DNA from: Salinicola halophilus
GTDB lineage: Bacteria > Pseudomonadota > Gammaproteobacteria > Pseudomonadales > Halomonadaceae
Assembly (NCBI RefSeq): GCF_003206155.1
Contig: NZ_PZJV01000001.1
Location: 1,222,572-1,286,571, forward strand
DNA length: 64,000 nucleotides
Reading direction: 5' to 3'
The position numbers and the translations under genes were made by a program. Below the pieces are notes generated by a model, which made no database searches, was not told the DNA's origin, and was given only the letters and a program-made list of their open reading frames with translations. Shown here one piece after another: positions 54,526 through 63,961 of the stretch. The first letter of the stretch is position 1. Each line of letters begins with the position of its first letter.

Positions 54526-54558
54526 GCCGAACGCGGGGGGAGCCACGTAGCGTTCGGC
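54526..54558. terminator. Hairpin between pip and the M20 peptidase gene
   Basis: GCCGAACGC / GCGTTCGGC, 9-bp stem, 15-base loop, in the 66-bp gap between two converging genes. It shares the CGAACGC / GCGTTCG arms with the hairpin at 45544-45597. It has no T run, so it may be a weak bidirectional terminator. Confidence 0.5.
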
Positions 54559-54560
54559 AA
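54550..54560 (+). repeat. GCGTTCGGCAA intergenic repeat, copy 3
   Basis: The 11-mer is the 3' arm of the hairpin at 54526-54558 and matches copies at 8803 and 45591. Confidence 0.45.
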
Positions 54561-54576
54561 CGCCAGTGCTTGCGTC

Positions 54577-55746
54577 TCAGTGCGCGTCGGCCAGATCCAG
54601 AATGGTCAGCGCGACCGCCTGCGCCCGCGGCACGAAGGTATCGAGACGGCAATACTCCGCTTCGGTGTGCATTTTGGCGCCCACCGGACCGGTACCGCAC
54701 AGGGTCGGAATACCCAGGCTCGCGGTGGTCCCGGCATCCGAACAGCCGCCGGTGAACTCGCCGCCGATCTCGAAACCGAGCGCGTTTGCCTGCGCCTGAT
54801 ATCGCGCAAAGAGCGCCTCGCTCATGGCCGGCTCCATGGGGAGAAAACCGGAGACCTGTGTCAGCGTCGCCCGCGTGCCGGGCACCTCCTCCTCGGCGAC
54901 GATCGCCTCGATCGCCGACAGGAGCGCCTCGCGCTGGACATTGGTGACGAAGCGGGTATCGAGCTGCGCGCTCGCCGATGGGGCGATCGTGTTGCGCGAT
55001 ACGCCACCCTCGATCACGCCAACGTTGGTGGTCACGCCCACCTCGTAGTCCGTCAGCGCATGCAGCTTGACGATCTTGCGCGCCAGCGCCTCGATGGCAC
55101 TGGCGCCGTCGGCGTGGCTGACGCCGGCGTGGGCAGCGCGTCCCTCGACTTCGATCAGAAACGCTGCGCCGCCCTTGCGTCCCGTCACCACATTGCCGCT
55201 GACTCGACCCGGCTCGGCGTTGAGCACGGCTCTCGCGCCTGTCGCCGCCTCGCGAATGAACGCCGTACCGTCACGCGAGCCGATCTCCTCGTCGGCGGTG
55301 AACAGCACGCGTACCGGAAACGGCAGCGGCTCGAATCTTTTCAACGCGCGCAGCACGAAGAGATTCAGCACCAGCCCCCCCTTCATGTCGGCGACGCCGG
55401 GGCCGAAGGCGGTATCGCCCTGCTGGCTATAGCCGCGCTTCCCCACCGTACCGGTGGGAAAGACCGTGTCGCGGTGCCCCATCATCAGCACGTGCCCGCC
55501 GGCGGCGTCGCTGCCGTCACCCTCGAGGCGCGCTTCGAGAATGTCTCCCGAGTCCGGCCGCGACGTTCGCCGCACCTCGATACCGTCCGCCGCCAGCCAG
55601 CCGACGATCGCGTCCGCCACCGCATCGTTACCGGCCTTGTCGTGGCTGTTGGAATCGATATTCACCAGCGTTTCCAGACAGGCGACCATCGCCGCCTGCT
55701 GGTCGGCGAGCCATCGGCAGACGCCCTGCATTCTCTCGTCCGACAT
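54577..55746 (-). CDS. M20-family metallopeptidase (carboxypeptidase G2-like)
   Basis: 389-residue zinc peptidase. Metal and catalytic residues: H91 and D93 in GHRDTVFP, bridging D120 in GVADMKGG, E153 and E154 in TADEEIGS, and later residues in NAEPGRV and MHTEAEYC. The lid or dimer domain has AAHAGVSHADGASAI. No signal peptide is seen, so it is cytosolic. It could split glutamate from peptides or folates, or remove an acyl group from amino acids. AAGGAG lies 12 bases before the ATG. It is convergent with pip. Confidence 0.9.
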   Translation of the reverse strand: MSDERMQGVCRWLADQQAAMVACLETLVNIDSNSHDKAGNDAVADAIVGWLAADGIEVRRTSRPDSGDILEARLEGDGSDAAGGHVLMMGHRDTVFPTGTVGKRGYSQQGDTAFGPGVADMKGGLVLNLFVLRALKRFEPLPFPVRVLFTADEEIGSRDGTAFIREAATGARAVLNAEPGRVSGNVVTGRKGGAAFLIEVEGRAAHAGVSHADGASAIEALARKIVKLHALTDYEVGVTTNVGVIEGGVSRNTIAPSASAQLDTRFVTNVQREALLSAIEAIVAEEEVPGTRATLTQVSGFLPMEPAMSEALFARYQAQANALGFEIGGEFTGGCSDAGTTASLGIPTLCGTGPVGAKMHTEAEYCRLDTFVPRAQAVALTILDLADAH

Positions 55747-55833
55747 CGAACGTTCTCACTCCTTGTTGTTGTGATCCGATTGCCAGTCATCGAAGCCGAC
55801 GGCCGGCATCTGGGTCGTCGAGCCCGACCAGCG

Positions 55834-56121
55834 CTACTTCATCTCGATCTCGACGAAGACGAACTCGAAATCGTTGGCGTTGACCACGTTGTGCTCCGCG
55901 CCCTTGTCCCGGTAGTAGGAGACGCCGGCCTCCAGCGTCGAGAAGGTATGCCCGTCGAGGGTCTCGAGCTCCAGTTTACCGGTGGTCTGGGGGACCACCA
56001 CGTAGTCGTTCTCTTGCTCGTGCCAGCCGCTTTCGGCGCCGGGGGCAAAGCGCCATTCGGTCACGCGAACGCGGTCGTTGTCTACCTGCACGTTGGGCGT
56101 CGCTTGTGGACGTTCGGTCAC
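55834..56121 (-). CDS. Small cupin-domain protein
   Basis: 95-residue single cupin. Motif 1 reads GAESGWHEQENDYVVV (about 28-43) with the histidine and glutamates of the metal site, and motif 2 includes RDKGAEHNVVNAND. The start is GTG at 56121, preceded by GGAG with seven bases; the upstream frame is unsupported. Metal binding is likely but the function is unknown. It lies downstream of the GDPD gene and separated from it by a terminator, so it is likely transcribed on its own. Confidence 0.82.
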   Translation of the reverse strand: MTERPQATPNVQVDNDRVRVTEWRFAPGAESGWHEQENDYVVVPQTTGKLELETLDGHTFSTLEAGVSYYRDKGAEHNVVNANDFEFVFVEIEMK

Positions 56122-56141
56122 GGTGAATCTCCAGCTCAATG

Positions 56142-56166
56142 AAAACGCTCGCCCTGGGGGCGAGCG
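56142..56166 (-). terminator. Rho-independent terminator of the GDPD gene
   Basis: Perfect 9-bp stem CGCTCGCCC / GGGCGAGCG with a 3-base loop, followed on the minus strand by TTTTC. It lies 76 bp after the GDPD stop and 21 bp before the cupin start. Confidence 0.75.
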
Positions 56167-56242
56167 AAAAGGATATCGAAAAAAGGGTCGTCGGAGGCAA
56201 CGGGCTGTTCTGTTGGCTGAAGGCTCGCCCAAGGAGGCCGAC

Positions 56243-57436
56243 TTAGTAGCCCAGCCGCTCGAGCATGTCCGCCGGATCGCCCGCGGGACGATCGTAGAAC
56301 TCGAGCAGCGCCGCCGGCCGATTGGTGAAGAAACCGTCGACACCGCGCTCACGATAGCGCGCGAAATCCACCGGCTCGTCGACGGTGTAGGGGTGGACCA
56401 GCAGCCCTTCGTCATGGGCCATGCCGATCATCCACGGCTCGGCGAGATCGGCGTAGCTGAACTGGCTGCTGAAGGCGCCGTCGTGTTCCTGCTGCACCGT
56501 CGAGGGGCCGACGCCGATGGCACCGTGCGCCTTAGCGAAGTCGATCCACTCGGCATAGGCCTCGCTCGAGGCGACCTGCTGGCGCGCGTAGTAGTCGGCC
56601 GTACTCTCGGTGTCGGCCTGGGGATCGGCGGCGGCGGCATCGATCCCTCCTTCGCCGAGCCATAGCAGCAGCACGCGAGGCACGCTCGGAAGCGTCGTCT
56701 CCAGCGCCTGCAGGCTCTGACGCGAGAAGGTCTGCATGATCACTCGCCCCGGCCCGTCGGCAACGGCGACGGCACCGTCGGTGGCCCCTTCGCGTGACGT
56801 CGTCGACTCACCCGCCCAGCCGCGCGCCTCGAGCGCGGCACGAAGATCCGCTTCGATACCCGGGAACTGCTCCGGCACCTTGGTCTCGATGTAGAGCCCG
56901 GGCCGATTGTCGCCACCCTCGGCGATATCGATGACCTCGTCGAGCGTGAGAATCTCAAGCCCGGCGTAGCTGTCCCGAGCGCGTGCGGGGTAGGCCTCGT
57001 TGAACCAGCTACCGGCGTCGAGGCGTTTGAGCTCAGCCAGCGTGAAGGCCGACACCGGCGCCTTGGCCCGCTCGGGGAAGACCTCGGCGACGTCGGTGTT
57101 GCGCCCGAGCGTATCGTCGTGAAAGGCGATGAGTTCGCCGTCTTTCGTCCGCTGGAGATCGAGCTCGAGATAGTCGGCGCCCAGCTCACGCGCGAGCAGA
57201 TAGGCCGGCATCGTGGACTCCGGCGCCTCGAAAGAGGCGCCGCGATGGGCGATCACCGCATCACACGGAACCGGCAGCTTGGTACAGAGCGTCGAGCCCC
57301 TGGGTTGTTCTGCCACGTCCTGAGCCCAGGCGCTCGCGACCGACCCGCCCAGGCCGATGGCAGCGGCCAGCACGAGCCGCGATGACGTACGGGTCGCTTC
57401 TTGAGCGAGGGTAAGGCAGGAACGATTCGACACCAT
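56243..57436 (-). CDS. glpQ: Exported glycerophosphodiester phosphodiesterase
   Basis: 397-residue GDPD-family enzyme that cuts glycerophosphodiesters to glycerol-3-phosphate and alcohol, probably in the periplasm. A signal peptide with a long basic start ends near SAWAQ (about residue 39). Catalytic residues: H64 and R65 in AHRGAS, E91 and D93 in ELDLQRTKDGE, H106 in AFHDDTL. The ATG at 57436 has GGAGGAG upstream; the longer frame is unsupported. It is the second enzyme of phosphorus-ester breakdown in the window, but 28 kb from the UTRA operon. Confidence 0.93.
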   Translation of the reverse strand: MVSNRSCLTLAQEATRTSSRLVLAAAIGLGGSVASAWAQDVAEQPRGSTLCTKLPVPCDAVIAHRGASFEAPESTMPAYLLARELGADYLELDLQRTKDGELIAFHDDTLGRNTDVAEVFPERAKAPVSAFTLAELKRLDAGSWFNEAYPARARDSYAGLEILTLDEVIDIAEGGDNRPGLYIETKVPEQFPGIEADLRAALEARGWAGESTTSREGATDGAVAVADGPGRVIMQTFSRQSLQALETTLPSVPRVLLLWLGEGGIDAAAADPQADTESTADYYARQQVASSEAYAEWIDFAKAHGAIGVGPSTVQQEHDGAFSSQFSYADLAEPWMIGMAHDEGLLVHPYTVDEPVDFARYRERGVDGFFTNRPAALLEFYDRPAGDPADMLERLGY

Positions 57437-57640
57437 GATGATCTCCTCCAGGAGTGGTCCAGCGGGGGCGTACGACGAGAGCCGAACGGCGCCGGTCTGC
57501 CGGTCGCATGGCGCGTCTCGCCGTCGGTACGCAGTGTGCTTCACGGCCCATGACGAAAAGACGGTAGCCAGATGACAGCCGGCGTTCAATCCTCGCCGGG
57601 CTGGACGCGGGCAGGCGAATCGAGTCTCTCGGCGGCTCTT

Positions 57641-58432
57641 TCAGGCAGGGATGAGAGGGTCGAGCGCCTCGAACGTCAGACGCTCACCACCGCGAAACGC
57701 CATCGCCCGGTTGGCCGGCATCGGCTGCCAGCCCGGCTCGTGGGTCAGCGGCTGCGTCGCGATCAGCGTCTGCACGGTGGTAGCGGCGCAGTGCTCGGCG
57801 AGATCCAGGCGCTCGCCGCTGTCGACGGAGACGGCGACGCCAAACGGCGCACGCCGAGTGAGCCAGTGCATCGGCTTGCTGGCGTAGGCGTATAGCATCA
57901 CACCGTCGCTGAGCAGCACGTTGAAAACGCCCATCTCGGCCAGTCGCTTGCCGCAGATATCGAGCTCGGCGTTCACCGTCGCCGGGTCGTCGATGTCGAC
58001 CTCGGCGAGCCGGTCGAGCAGCCAGCAGAAGGCGTGCTCGCCGTCGGTGCTGCCCTGGGGCGTGAAGCGCCCCGAGAGCGAGAGCGCTTCGAAGTTCTCG
58101 AGCTGCCCCTGCATCACGTAGCCCCAGAGACGGCCATTCATTTCTCGGGTGAACGGGTAGGTGTTCTGCATCTCGACGCTGCCCTCGTTGGCCTGGCGGA
58201 TATGCCCCAGCAGCGTCGTTGCGGGCACGGGCGTCGTCGCCAGGAAATCCGCCAAGGGCGAATCGACCGCCGAAGCGAGGTCGTGGAAGTCGTGATAGCC
58301 GTCGTCCCGATAGACGCCGATGCCGAAGCCGTCGCGATGCGGGCCGTTGCCTCCGCCGCGACGGCGAAAGCCGCGCCAGCTGAAGCGCAAATCCACCGGG
58401 GCGTTCGCGCTCATGCCGAGTAGTTCACACAC
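57641..58432 (-). CDS. Class II glutamine amidotransferase, YafJ-like
   Basis: 263-residue Ntn-type amidotransferase. After the initiator the catalytic cysteine is residue 2 (MCELLGMSANAP). The start is GTG at 58432, with AGGAG eight bases ahead, which puts the cysteine at the N-terminus as required. Other marks: GPHRDGFGIGVY, TLLGHIRQANEG and GYVMQGQLENF. It is cytosolic; the acceptor for ammonia is not known in the YafJ group. It is the only gene in its short transcription unit. Confidence 0.9.
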   Translation of the reverse strand: MCELLGMSANAPVDLRFSWRGFRRRGGGNGPHRDGFGIGVYRDDGYHDFHDLASAVDSPLADFLATTPVPATTLLGHIRQANEGSVEMQNTYPFTREMNGRLWGYVMQGQLENFEALSLSGRFTPQGSTDGEHAFCWLLDRLAEVDIDDPATVNAELDICGKRLAEMGVFNVLLSDGVMLYAYASKPMHWLTRRAPFGVAVSVDSGERLDLAEHCAATTVQTLIATQPLTHEPGWQPMPANRAMAFRGGERLTFEALDPLIPA

Positions 58433-58557
58433 CGTTATCGCTCCTAGGTTAAGCGCATCGCGTCTCTTTCACGTCGCGAGCCAGGCGAATCGAAGACCGG
58501 AGTCATCGAAAGCTGAGCGCGTCAATCAAGACGGCGCCCCGGCAGGCACGATACGCA

Positions 58558-58932
58558 TTACGGCCAGCGGTTGATATCGGATGCCGTCTCGAAATCACGG
58601 CGCTGCGGATGCACGACACAGAAGCGATGCCCGGTAGGCGCCTGCATCACCACCCAGCGCGGAAAGCGCTCGACCACCGTCGCGCCGATGGCGGCGAGCC
58701 TTGCGACTTCGGCGTCGATGTCGTCGGTCTCGATGTCCAGATGCACGCGGCTTTCATGCGCGACCCGCTGCACCAGCACGTCGGGCTGGTCGGCCGGGGT
58801 ATCGAGGTGGCCGTACTCGCCGTCGCGCTCTCGACAGGGCCAGCCGAGCGCCGCCGCCCAAAAGTCGACGGCGGTTTGGGTATCGTTGACCTGGCTATCG
58901 ATGACGAGGGCGGCCAGACGGCTTCGATGCAT
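58558..58932 (-). CDS. VOC-superfamily (glyoxalase-like) protein
   Basis: 124-residue protein with two beta-alpha-beta-beta-beta units. Unit 1: ALVIDSQVNDTQTAVDFWAA and LGWPCRERDGEYGHLD; unit 2: VHLDIETDDIDAEVARLAAI and GATVVERF, then WVVMQAPTGHRFCVV. AGGAG lies ahead of the ATG at 58932. Metal-binding positions of true glyoxalase I are not all clear, so only the superfamily is called. It is divergent from rhlE. Confidence 0.85.
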   Translation of the reverse strand: MHRSRLAALVIDSQVNDTQTAVDFWAAALGWPCRERDGEYGHLDTPADQPDVLVQRVAHESRVHLDIETDDIDAEVARLAAIGATVVERFPRWVVMQAPTGHRFCVVHPQRRDFETASDINRWP

Positions 58933-59210
58933 GATGTCTCTCCTGGGGGGGTCCTGAAAGCGGGATTGGGCTGTTCGATGTCGCGACGGCGACGCGAATA
59001 GAGAGCGGCCCATCAGCAAGATAGCCGTGACGAAGCACATGCGTTAAGCTGCCGCCCACTGTTTTTACCCGTCTGGCCGTCGTCACGCGAAGCGCATAGA
59101 GATGACGACCCTCCGACTCGGCGCCACTTCGGCGCACCCGCCAGCCTTGGCAACTTCCGGCAGCGCGTAGCCGCTTCGCTTCGCCTCTGCCGCGACCTAG
59201 AGAATTCCGA

Positions 59211-60662
59211 ATGCGTTTTGACTCGCTGGGCCTTAGCGCCCCGTTATTGAAAGCCGTGGCCGAACAGGGCTACGACACGCCGTCCCCGATCCAGGAGCAG
59301 GCGATTCCCGCCGTGCTCGAAGGTCGCGACGTGATGGCCGCCGCCCAAACCGGCACCGGCAAGACCGCAGGTTTCACCCTGCCCATTCTGCACCGTCTAT
59401 CCCAGGGCGAGACGCCCCGCGGCGCACGTCCCGTTCGGGCACTGATCCTGACCCCCACGCGCGAACTCGCCGCCCAGGTCGCCGAGAGCGTGGAGACCTA
59501 CGGCCAGCATCTGCCGCTCAACAGCGCCGTGGTCTTCGGGGGCGTCAAGATCAACCCGCAGATCGCCAAGCTCAAGAGCGGCGTCGACATTCTGGTGGCA
59601 ACGCCCGGTCGTCTGATGGACCTCTACCAGCAGAAGGCCGTGCGCTTCGATCAGCTTGAAGTGCTGGTGCTCGACGAAGCCGACCGCATGCTCGACATGG
59701 GCTTCATCCACGACATCCGAAAGATTCTGGCGGTGCTGCCCAAGCAGCGTCAGAACCTGCTCTTTTCGGCGACCTTCTCCAACGAGATCCGAAGCCTCGC
59801 CCGCGGCCTGGTCAACGATCCGGTGGAGGTCTCGGTCACCCCGCGAAACACCGCCGCGACCACGGTCACCCAGTGGGTGCATCCGGTCGACAAGAGCCGC
59901 AAGCCCGCCCTGCTCTCGCATCTGATCCAGACGCATCAGTGGCAGCAGGTGCTGGTCTTCACTCGCACCAAGCACGGCGCCAATCGGCTGACCAAGTATC
60001 TCGAAGGCCAGGGCATCGAGGCCGCGGCGATTCACGGCAACAAGAGCCAGAACGCGCGCACCAAGGCGCTGGCGGAGTTCAAGAGCGGTGATGTTCGCGC
60101 CCTGGTGGCGACCGACATCGCCGCCCGCGGTCTGGATATCGACCAGCTGCCGCAGGTGGTCAACTTCGAGCTGCCCAACGTCGCCGAAGACTATGTCCAC
60201 CGTATTGGCCGTACCGGCCGTGCCGGCGCCAGCGGTCAGGCCGTCTCGCTGGTGAGCGTCGACGAGAAGAAGGAGCTGGCCGGGATCGAGCGGCTGATCA
60301 GCCAGCGTCTCGAGAGCCAGATCATCGAAGGCTTCGAGCCAACTCCCGGTGGGGGCCCCAAAGTCGACGAGAACGAGGGCCGTGCCCCGCGTCCCGCCCA
60401 GCGCCGAGGTGGCGGCGGTAGCGGTCAGCGCCGCGGCGGCGGTGGTAACGGCGGTAACGGTGGCGGCCGTGGCAATGGCGGCGGCCGTGGCAACGGTGGC
60501 GGGAGCAGCTCGGCGTCGAACCGTGACGACGACAACCGCGGCAACCGTGCCCCCGGCAACGAGGGCAATCGTCGTGACGAAAGCGGCGCACCGCGCCGGC
60601 GCCGCTCTCGCGGTGGCCGAGGTCGCAGCGGCAACGGCGGTGCCGCCAGCGGTAACGCCTGA
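59211..60662 (+). CDS. rhlE: DEAD-box RNA helicase RhlE
   Basis: 483-residue RhlE-type helicase. Q-motif [13 protein letters not shown], Walker A AQTGTGKT (45-52), DEAD at 155-158, SAT in LFSATFS, and [16 protein letters not shown] with the C-terminal motif. It acts in RNA and ribosome handling, often in the cold. The last about 100 residues are a Gly/Arg-rich RGG-like tail with units such as [14 protein letters not shown] and [12 protein letters not shown], which can bind RNA. A leader of some 150 bases or more precedes the start, a feature of cold-regulated helicases. Confidence 0.95.
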   Translation: MRFDSLGLSAPLLKAVAEQGYDTPSPIQEQAIPAVLEGRDVMAAAQTGTGKTAGFTLPILHRLSQGETPRGARPVRALILTPTRELAAQVAESVETYGQHLPLNSAVVFGGVKINPQIAKLKSGVDILVATPGRLMDLYQQKAVRFDQLEVLVLDEADRMLDMGFIHDIRKILAVLPKQRQNLLFSATFSNEIRSLARGLVNDPVEVSVTPRNTAATTVTQWVHPVDKSRKPALLSHLIQTHQWQQVLVFTRTKHGANRLTKYLEGQGIEAAAIHGNKSQNARTKALAEFKSGDVRALVATDIAARGLDIDQLPQVVNFELPNVAEDYVHRIGRTGRAGASGQAVSLVSVDEKKELAGIERLISQRLESQIIEGFEPTPGGGPKVDENEGRAPRPAQRRGGGGSGQRRGGGGNGGNGGGRGNGGGRGNGGGSSSASNRDDDNRGNRAPGNEGNRRDESGAPRRRRSRGGRGRSGNGGAASGNA

Positions 60663-60696
60663 GCCGAGGGCGCTTTTGTCGCCCGGCCCGAATACC

Positions 60697-60727
60697 ACAG
60701 CGCCACCCTCGAAAAGGGTGGCGCTGT
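60697..60727 (+). terminator. Strong hairpin after rhlE
   Basis: Perfect 13-bp stem ACAGCGCCACCCT / AGGGTGGCGCTGT with a 5-base loop, 34 bp after the rhlE stop. It is followed by CGTTTG, a weak T tail. Confidence 0.75.
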
Positions 60728-60800
60728 CGTTTGTCGGGCCGATATCTGTATGCCGGCCCGGCGACCCGTCTAGACCGCGCCCCGGCAGGTCATGCCGCCG

Positions 60801-61442
60801 TCACTCCAGTACGACGAGGCGGTTGGGCAGCTCGTTTCGCTCATGGGTAACAGGCACGTGGGTCTTGAGCAGTTCGCCGCACGCCGCCACGCAGTCGAGA
60901 AAGCCCTGCTGGGTACGGCCCTCGCGAACCTTCTGGGTGAAATCGGCGACGATGCGTTCCCAGACGTCATTCTCCAGCCGGCTGGAGATACCCCGGTCGA
61001 CCAGAATCTCCACGTAGCGCTCCGCTTCCGAGACGAAGATCAGTACGCCGGTCTCCGCCTCGGTGTGATGCAGGTTCTGCTCGAGGAACTGGCGTCGGGC
61101 CAGGTTGGAGGCGCGCCAGAACCGCACGTGGCGCGGGATCAGCCGCTGCGTGACCGCAGGCAGCCGGAAGACGATGCCAAGTATCACGAAGGTGAGCCAC
61201 TGCCACAGCAGCAGCATCCAGCCGCCGACCCACTGCGCCGTCGCCGGGTCGATCCAGCTGGCGACCACGGCCACCGCGCCCGGCACGATCAGCGCCACCA
61301 GCCCCGCCCAGAGCAGCGGAATGTAGGCGTAGTCGTCCGCTCGCGCGGCGAGCACCGTCACGATCTCGGCGTCCGTATCGCGCTCCACGCGGGCGATCGC
61401 GTCGCCCACTTCGCGCCGCTCGCTCTCTTTGAGTAATGCCAT
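60801..61442 (-). CDS. TPM-domain membrane protein
   Basis: 213-residue protein with a TPM (TLP18.3/Psb32/MOLO-1) fold. The N-terminal ALLKESERREVGDAIARVER begins the domain, then DAEIVTVLAARADDYAYIPL, two hydrophobic segments (about 41-90), and ILVDRGISSRLENDVWERIV near the end. The ATG at 61442 follows AAGGACG; the longer frame begins upstream in the previous gene. It is the third gene after LemA and a YgcG-like TPM gene on the same strand. Function is unknown. Confidence 0.83.
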   Translation of the reverse strand: MALLKESERREVGDAIARVERDTDAEIVTVLAARADDYAYIPLLWAGLVALIVPGAVAVVASWIDPATAQWVGGWMLLLWQWLTFVILGIVFRLPAVTQRLIPRHVRFWRASNLARRQFLEQNLHHTEAETGVLIFVSEAERYVEILVDRGISSRLENDVWERIVADFTQKVREGRTQQGFLDCVAACGELLKTHVPVTHERNELPNRLVVLE

Positions 61443-61471
61443 GCCGCTTCGTCCTTGTTGAGTCACCGCCG

Positions 61472-62269
61472 TTACCACCCGCCGGAAGCGCCGCCACCGC
61501 CGAAGCCGCCGCCGCCGCCGCTGAAACCACCGCCACCGAGGCCGCCGCCCGATCCGCCGAAACCGCCGCCGAGCGCACCGCCCATCATCGCGCCGCCGAG
61601 CATGCCGCGTCCGCGTCGGCGACGACCGCCTTTACCGCCGCCGCCGCCGCCGCCGCTGCGAACGATGATCATGACGATGAAGAACAGGATCGAGAACCAG
61701 ATGCCGGCACCGCCGAGGTTCGACCCCTCTCTCGCCGTCTCGGGCTGGCGCTCGGGCTGGGCCAGCGGATCGCCGCCAAGCACCTGGACGATCGCGTCGG
61801 TGCCGTCGACGATGCCCTCGGCGAAGTCTCCCTCGCGAAAGGCCGGCGTGATGATCTGATTGATGATGAGCGAGGACTGCGCGTCGGTGAGGCGACCCTC
61901 GAGACCGTAACCGACCTCGATCCGCACGGCTCGCTCGTCGACGGCGACGATCAGCAGCGCGCCGTTGTCCTCGCCCTCCTGACCGATGCCCCAGGCACGC
62001 CCGAGCTGATAGCCGTAATCCTCGATGGGCTCGCCCTGCAGGTCCGGCAGCGTCACCACCACGACCTGCTCACCGGTCGCCTGTTCATGGGCGGTGAGCG
62101 TGTCGGTGAGACGGGATTCGGTTGCGGCATCGAGCAGCTCTGCGTCGTCCACCACGCGCCCGGTCAGTTCCGGAAACGTCGGCGCGGCCTGCGCGACGAC
62201 GGTGAACAGCGCAAGCCACAGACCGACGAGGAGCGCGACGTGGCGACGTTGAAAAGCCGTGAATCGCAT
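61472..62269 (-). CDS. YgcG-family TPM-domain protein
   Basis: 265-residue protein. A signal peptide ends near VVAQA (about residue 28). The TPM domain has DDAELLDAATESRLTDTLTA, GEQVVVVTLPDLQGEPIEDY and VRIEVGYGLEGRLTDAQSSL (about 40-140). A membrane segment follows (SILFFIVMIIV) and then a long glycine tail (GGGGGGGKGGRRRRGRG, later FGGSGGGLGGGGFSG). TPM proteins of this kind are linked to LemA in many bacteria. The ATG overlaps the LemA stop (TGATG). Confidence 0.9.
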   Translation of the reverse strand: MRFTAFQRRHVALLVGLWLALFTVVAQAAPTFPELTGRVVDDAELLDAATESRLTDTLTAHEQATGEQVVVVTLPDLQGEPIEDYGYQLGRAWGIGQEGEDNGALLIVAVDERAVRIEVGYGLEGRLTDAQSSLIINQIITPAFREGDFAEGIVDGTDAIVQVLGGDPLAQPERQPETAREGSNLGGAGIWFSILFFIVMIIVRSGGGGGGGKGGRRRRGRGMLGGAMMGGALGGGFGGSGGGLGGGGFSGGGGGFGGGGASGGW

Positions 62270-62919
62270 CAGAATTCGACCTGCGGGGCCTGATCGGCAT
62301 TTGCTGCCGTGGCCTCGAAGTTTTCTCGGATCGGCAGATCGCTATACATCAGGCTGTGCCAGATCTTGCCGGGGAAGGTACGAATCTCGGTGTTGTAGGC
62401 CTCGACGGCGTTGATGAAGTCGCGTCGCGCCACAGAGATGCGATTCTCGGTGCCTTCGAGCTGCGACTGCAGGGCGAGGAAGTTCTGATTCGACTTGAGA
62501 TCCGGATAGCGCTCGGAGACTGCCATCAAGCGGCTAAGTGCACCGGTGAGCTGGCGCTGCGCCTGTTCGAACCGCTGCATCTGCTGGGGATCGTTGAGCG
62601 TGTCCGCGTCGACCTGGATCGAGGTCGCCTTGGCGCGGGCTTCCGTCACTGCCGTCAGCGTCTCGCGCTCTTGGCTTGCATAGCCTTTTACCGTCTCGAC
62701 CAGGTTGGGGATCAGGTCGGCCCGGCGCTGGTACTGGTTCTCCACCTGCGACCAGGCGGACTTCACCTTCTCGTCGAGGGTCGGAATATCGTTGATACCG
62801 CAGCCCGAGAGCACGAGGCAGAGACAGACCAGGGCGAGCCACTGGCAGCGCTGCCAGGGCGCACGGGCGCTCGTTGGAGCCGGGGGCGTGGAGAAACGTC
62901 GATCGGAGTGCGTTGGCAT
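62269..62919 (-). CDS. lemA: LemA-family lipoprotein
   Basis: 216-residue LemA protein. A lipobox LVLSGC puts the modified cysteine at about C40 after an unusually long basic N-region, so it may be anchored to the membrane by lipid. The LemA core has DEKVKSAWSQVENQYQRRAD, LIPNLVETVKGYASQERETL and RQLTGALSRLMAVSERYPDL, all helical. It stands first in the LemA-TPM-TPM operon; its stop TGA shares a base with the next start. Function remains unclear, but the gene order is widespread. Confidence 0.92.
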   Translation of the reverse strand: MPTHSDRRFSTPPAPTSARAPWQRCQWLALVCLCLVLSGCGINDIPTLDEKVKSAWSQVENQYQRRADLIPNLVETVKGYASQERETLTAVTEARAKATSIQVDADTLNDPQQMQRFEQAQRQLTGALSRLMAVSERYPDLKSNQNFLALQSQLEGTENRISVARRDFINAVEAYNTEIRTFPGKIWHSLMYSDLPIRENFEATAANADQAPQVEF

Positions 62920-63148
62920 GGGGCAAATGTCTCGAACGGTCGGAGCTTGAAGATCCCGCGATTGTCGGGCCGGCGTCGCGCCAGCCGGGCGGCTCCCAGT
63001 CTACATGCCCTGGCGACGGCCGTCGCTTCGTCACTCGCCGAGGGCGGCTCGCGAGCCACTTCCCTCCTACCGTGATCCGCGCCATGCTGGAGCCGCTCCG
63101 GTGCCGATGTCGCTGGAGATTCGAAACACAAGACCAAGGACAACCGTG

Positions 63149-63961
63149 TTGAAACCACGCTCTCTTTCCGCCACGGCGCTCGCGCTCTCCCTTGCCGCCG
63201 TGGGTGGCACCGCATTCTCTACGGCTCACGCTGACGACACGCGCCACGTGCGCATCGCCGTCGACGTGCCCTACCCGCCCTTCGAATACCGCAACGCCGC
63301 CGGGGATCTCGAGGGTTTCGAGATCGATCTGGGCGAAGAACTCTGCCAGCGTGCCGAACTCGAGTGCGAGTGGGTCGTGCAGGGATGGGACGGCATCATT
63401 CCAGGGCTGCTCGCGCACAAGTACGATGCGATCCTGTCGTCGATGCGAATCACGCCGGCTCGCGAGCGTCAGGTGCGCTTTACCAAGCCCTACGCGATGT
63501 CGCCCAAGGTCTGGGTAGCGCGCAAGGGTAGCGAGATCGACCTCGACGATTCGGCATCCCTCGAAGGTCGTTCGGTCGGTGTGCAGCGCGGTACGACACA
63601 GGACGCCTTCATCACCGAGCGCTACGCCGACACCCTGGAAGTTCGCCGCTACGCCACGGCGGCGGACGTGGCGCTGGATCTCGAATCTCAGCGACTCGAC
63701 CTGGCCTTTCTCAACTACCCGGTGGCGCTCGACGCGCTGGCACTCGGCGCCTCGGATAGCGAGTACGAGCAGGTCGGCCCGCGCATCGATCAGCCGGAGT
63801 CGATTTTCGGCCGCGGCAACGCGATCGCCGTGCATCCGCGAAACAAGGAACTGGCGCAGTCGTTCGATCGCGCCCTCGACGCGGTCTACGCCGACGGCAC
63901 CTTCGAGACGCTCATGCAAGAGTACTTCGACTACGACCTGCGGCCCGCCTCGCGTCGCTGA
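63149..63961 (+). CDS. ABC transporter substrate-binding protein, amino-acid type
   Basis: 270-residue periplasmic binding protein of the HisJ/ArtJ-type family. A signal peptide ends at STAHA (about residue 29), and DDTRHVRIAVDVPYPPFEYR begins the mature part. FEIDLGEELC, WDGIIPGLLAHKYDAILSSM, RQVRFTKPY and GVQRGTTQDAFI are family marks for the amino-acid site. The start is TTG at 63149, with AAGGA eight bases ahead; GTG at 63146 is equally possible. The transporter membrane parts are not in the window; they may follow to the right. Confidence 0.88.
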   Translation: MKPRSLSATALALSLAAVGGTAFSTAHADDTRHVRIAVDVPYPPFEYRNAAGDLEGFEIDLGEELCQRAELECEWVVQGWDGIIPGLLAHKYDAILSSMRITPARERQVRFTKPYAMSPKVWVARKGSEIDLDDSASLEGRSVGVQRGTTQDAFITERYADTLEVRRYATAADVALDLESQRLDLAFLNYPVALDALALGASDSEYEQVGPRIDQPESIFGRGNAIAVHPRNKELAQSFDRALDAVYADGTFETLMQEYFDYDLRPASRR

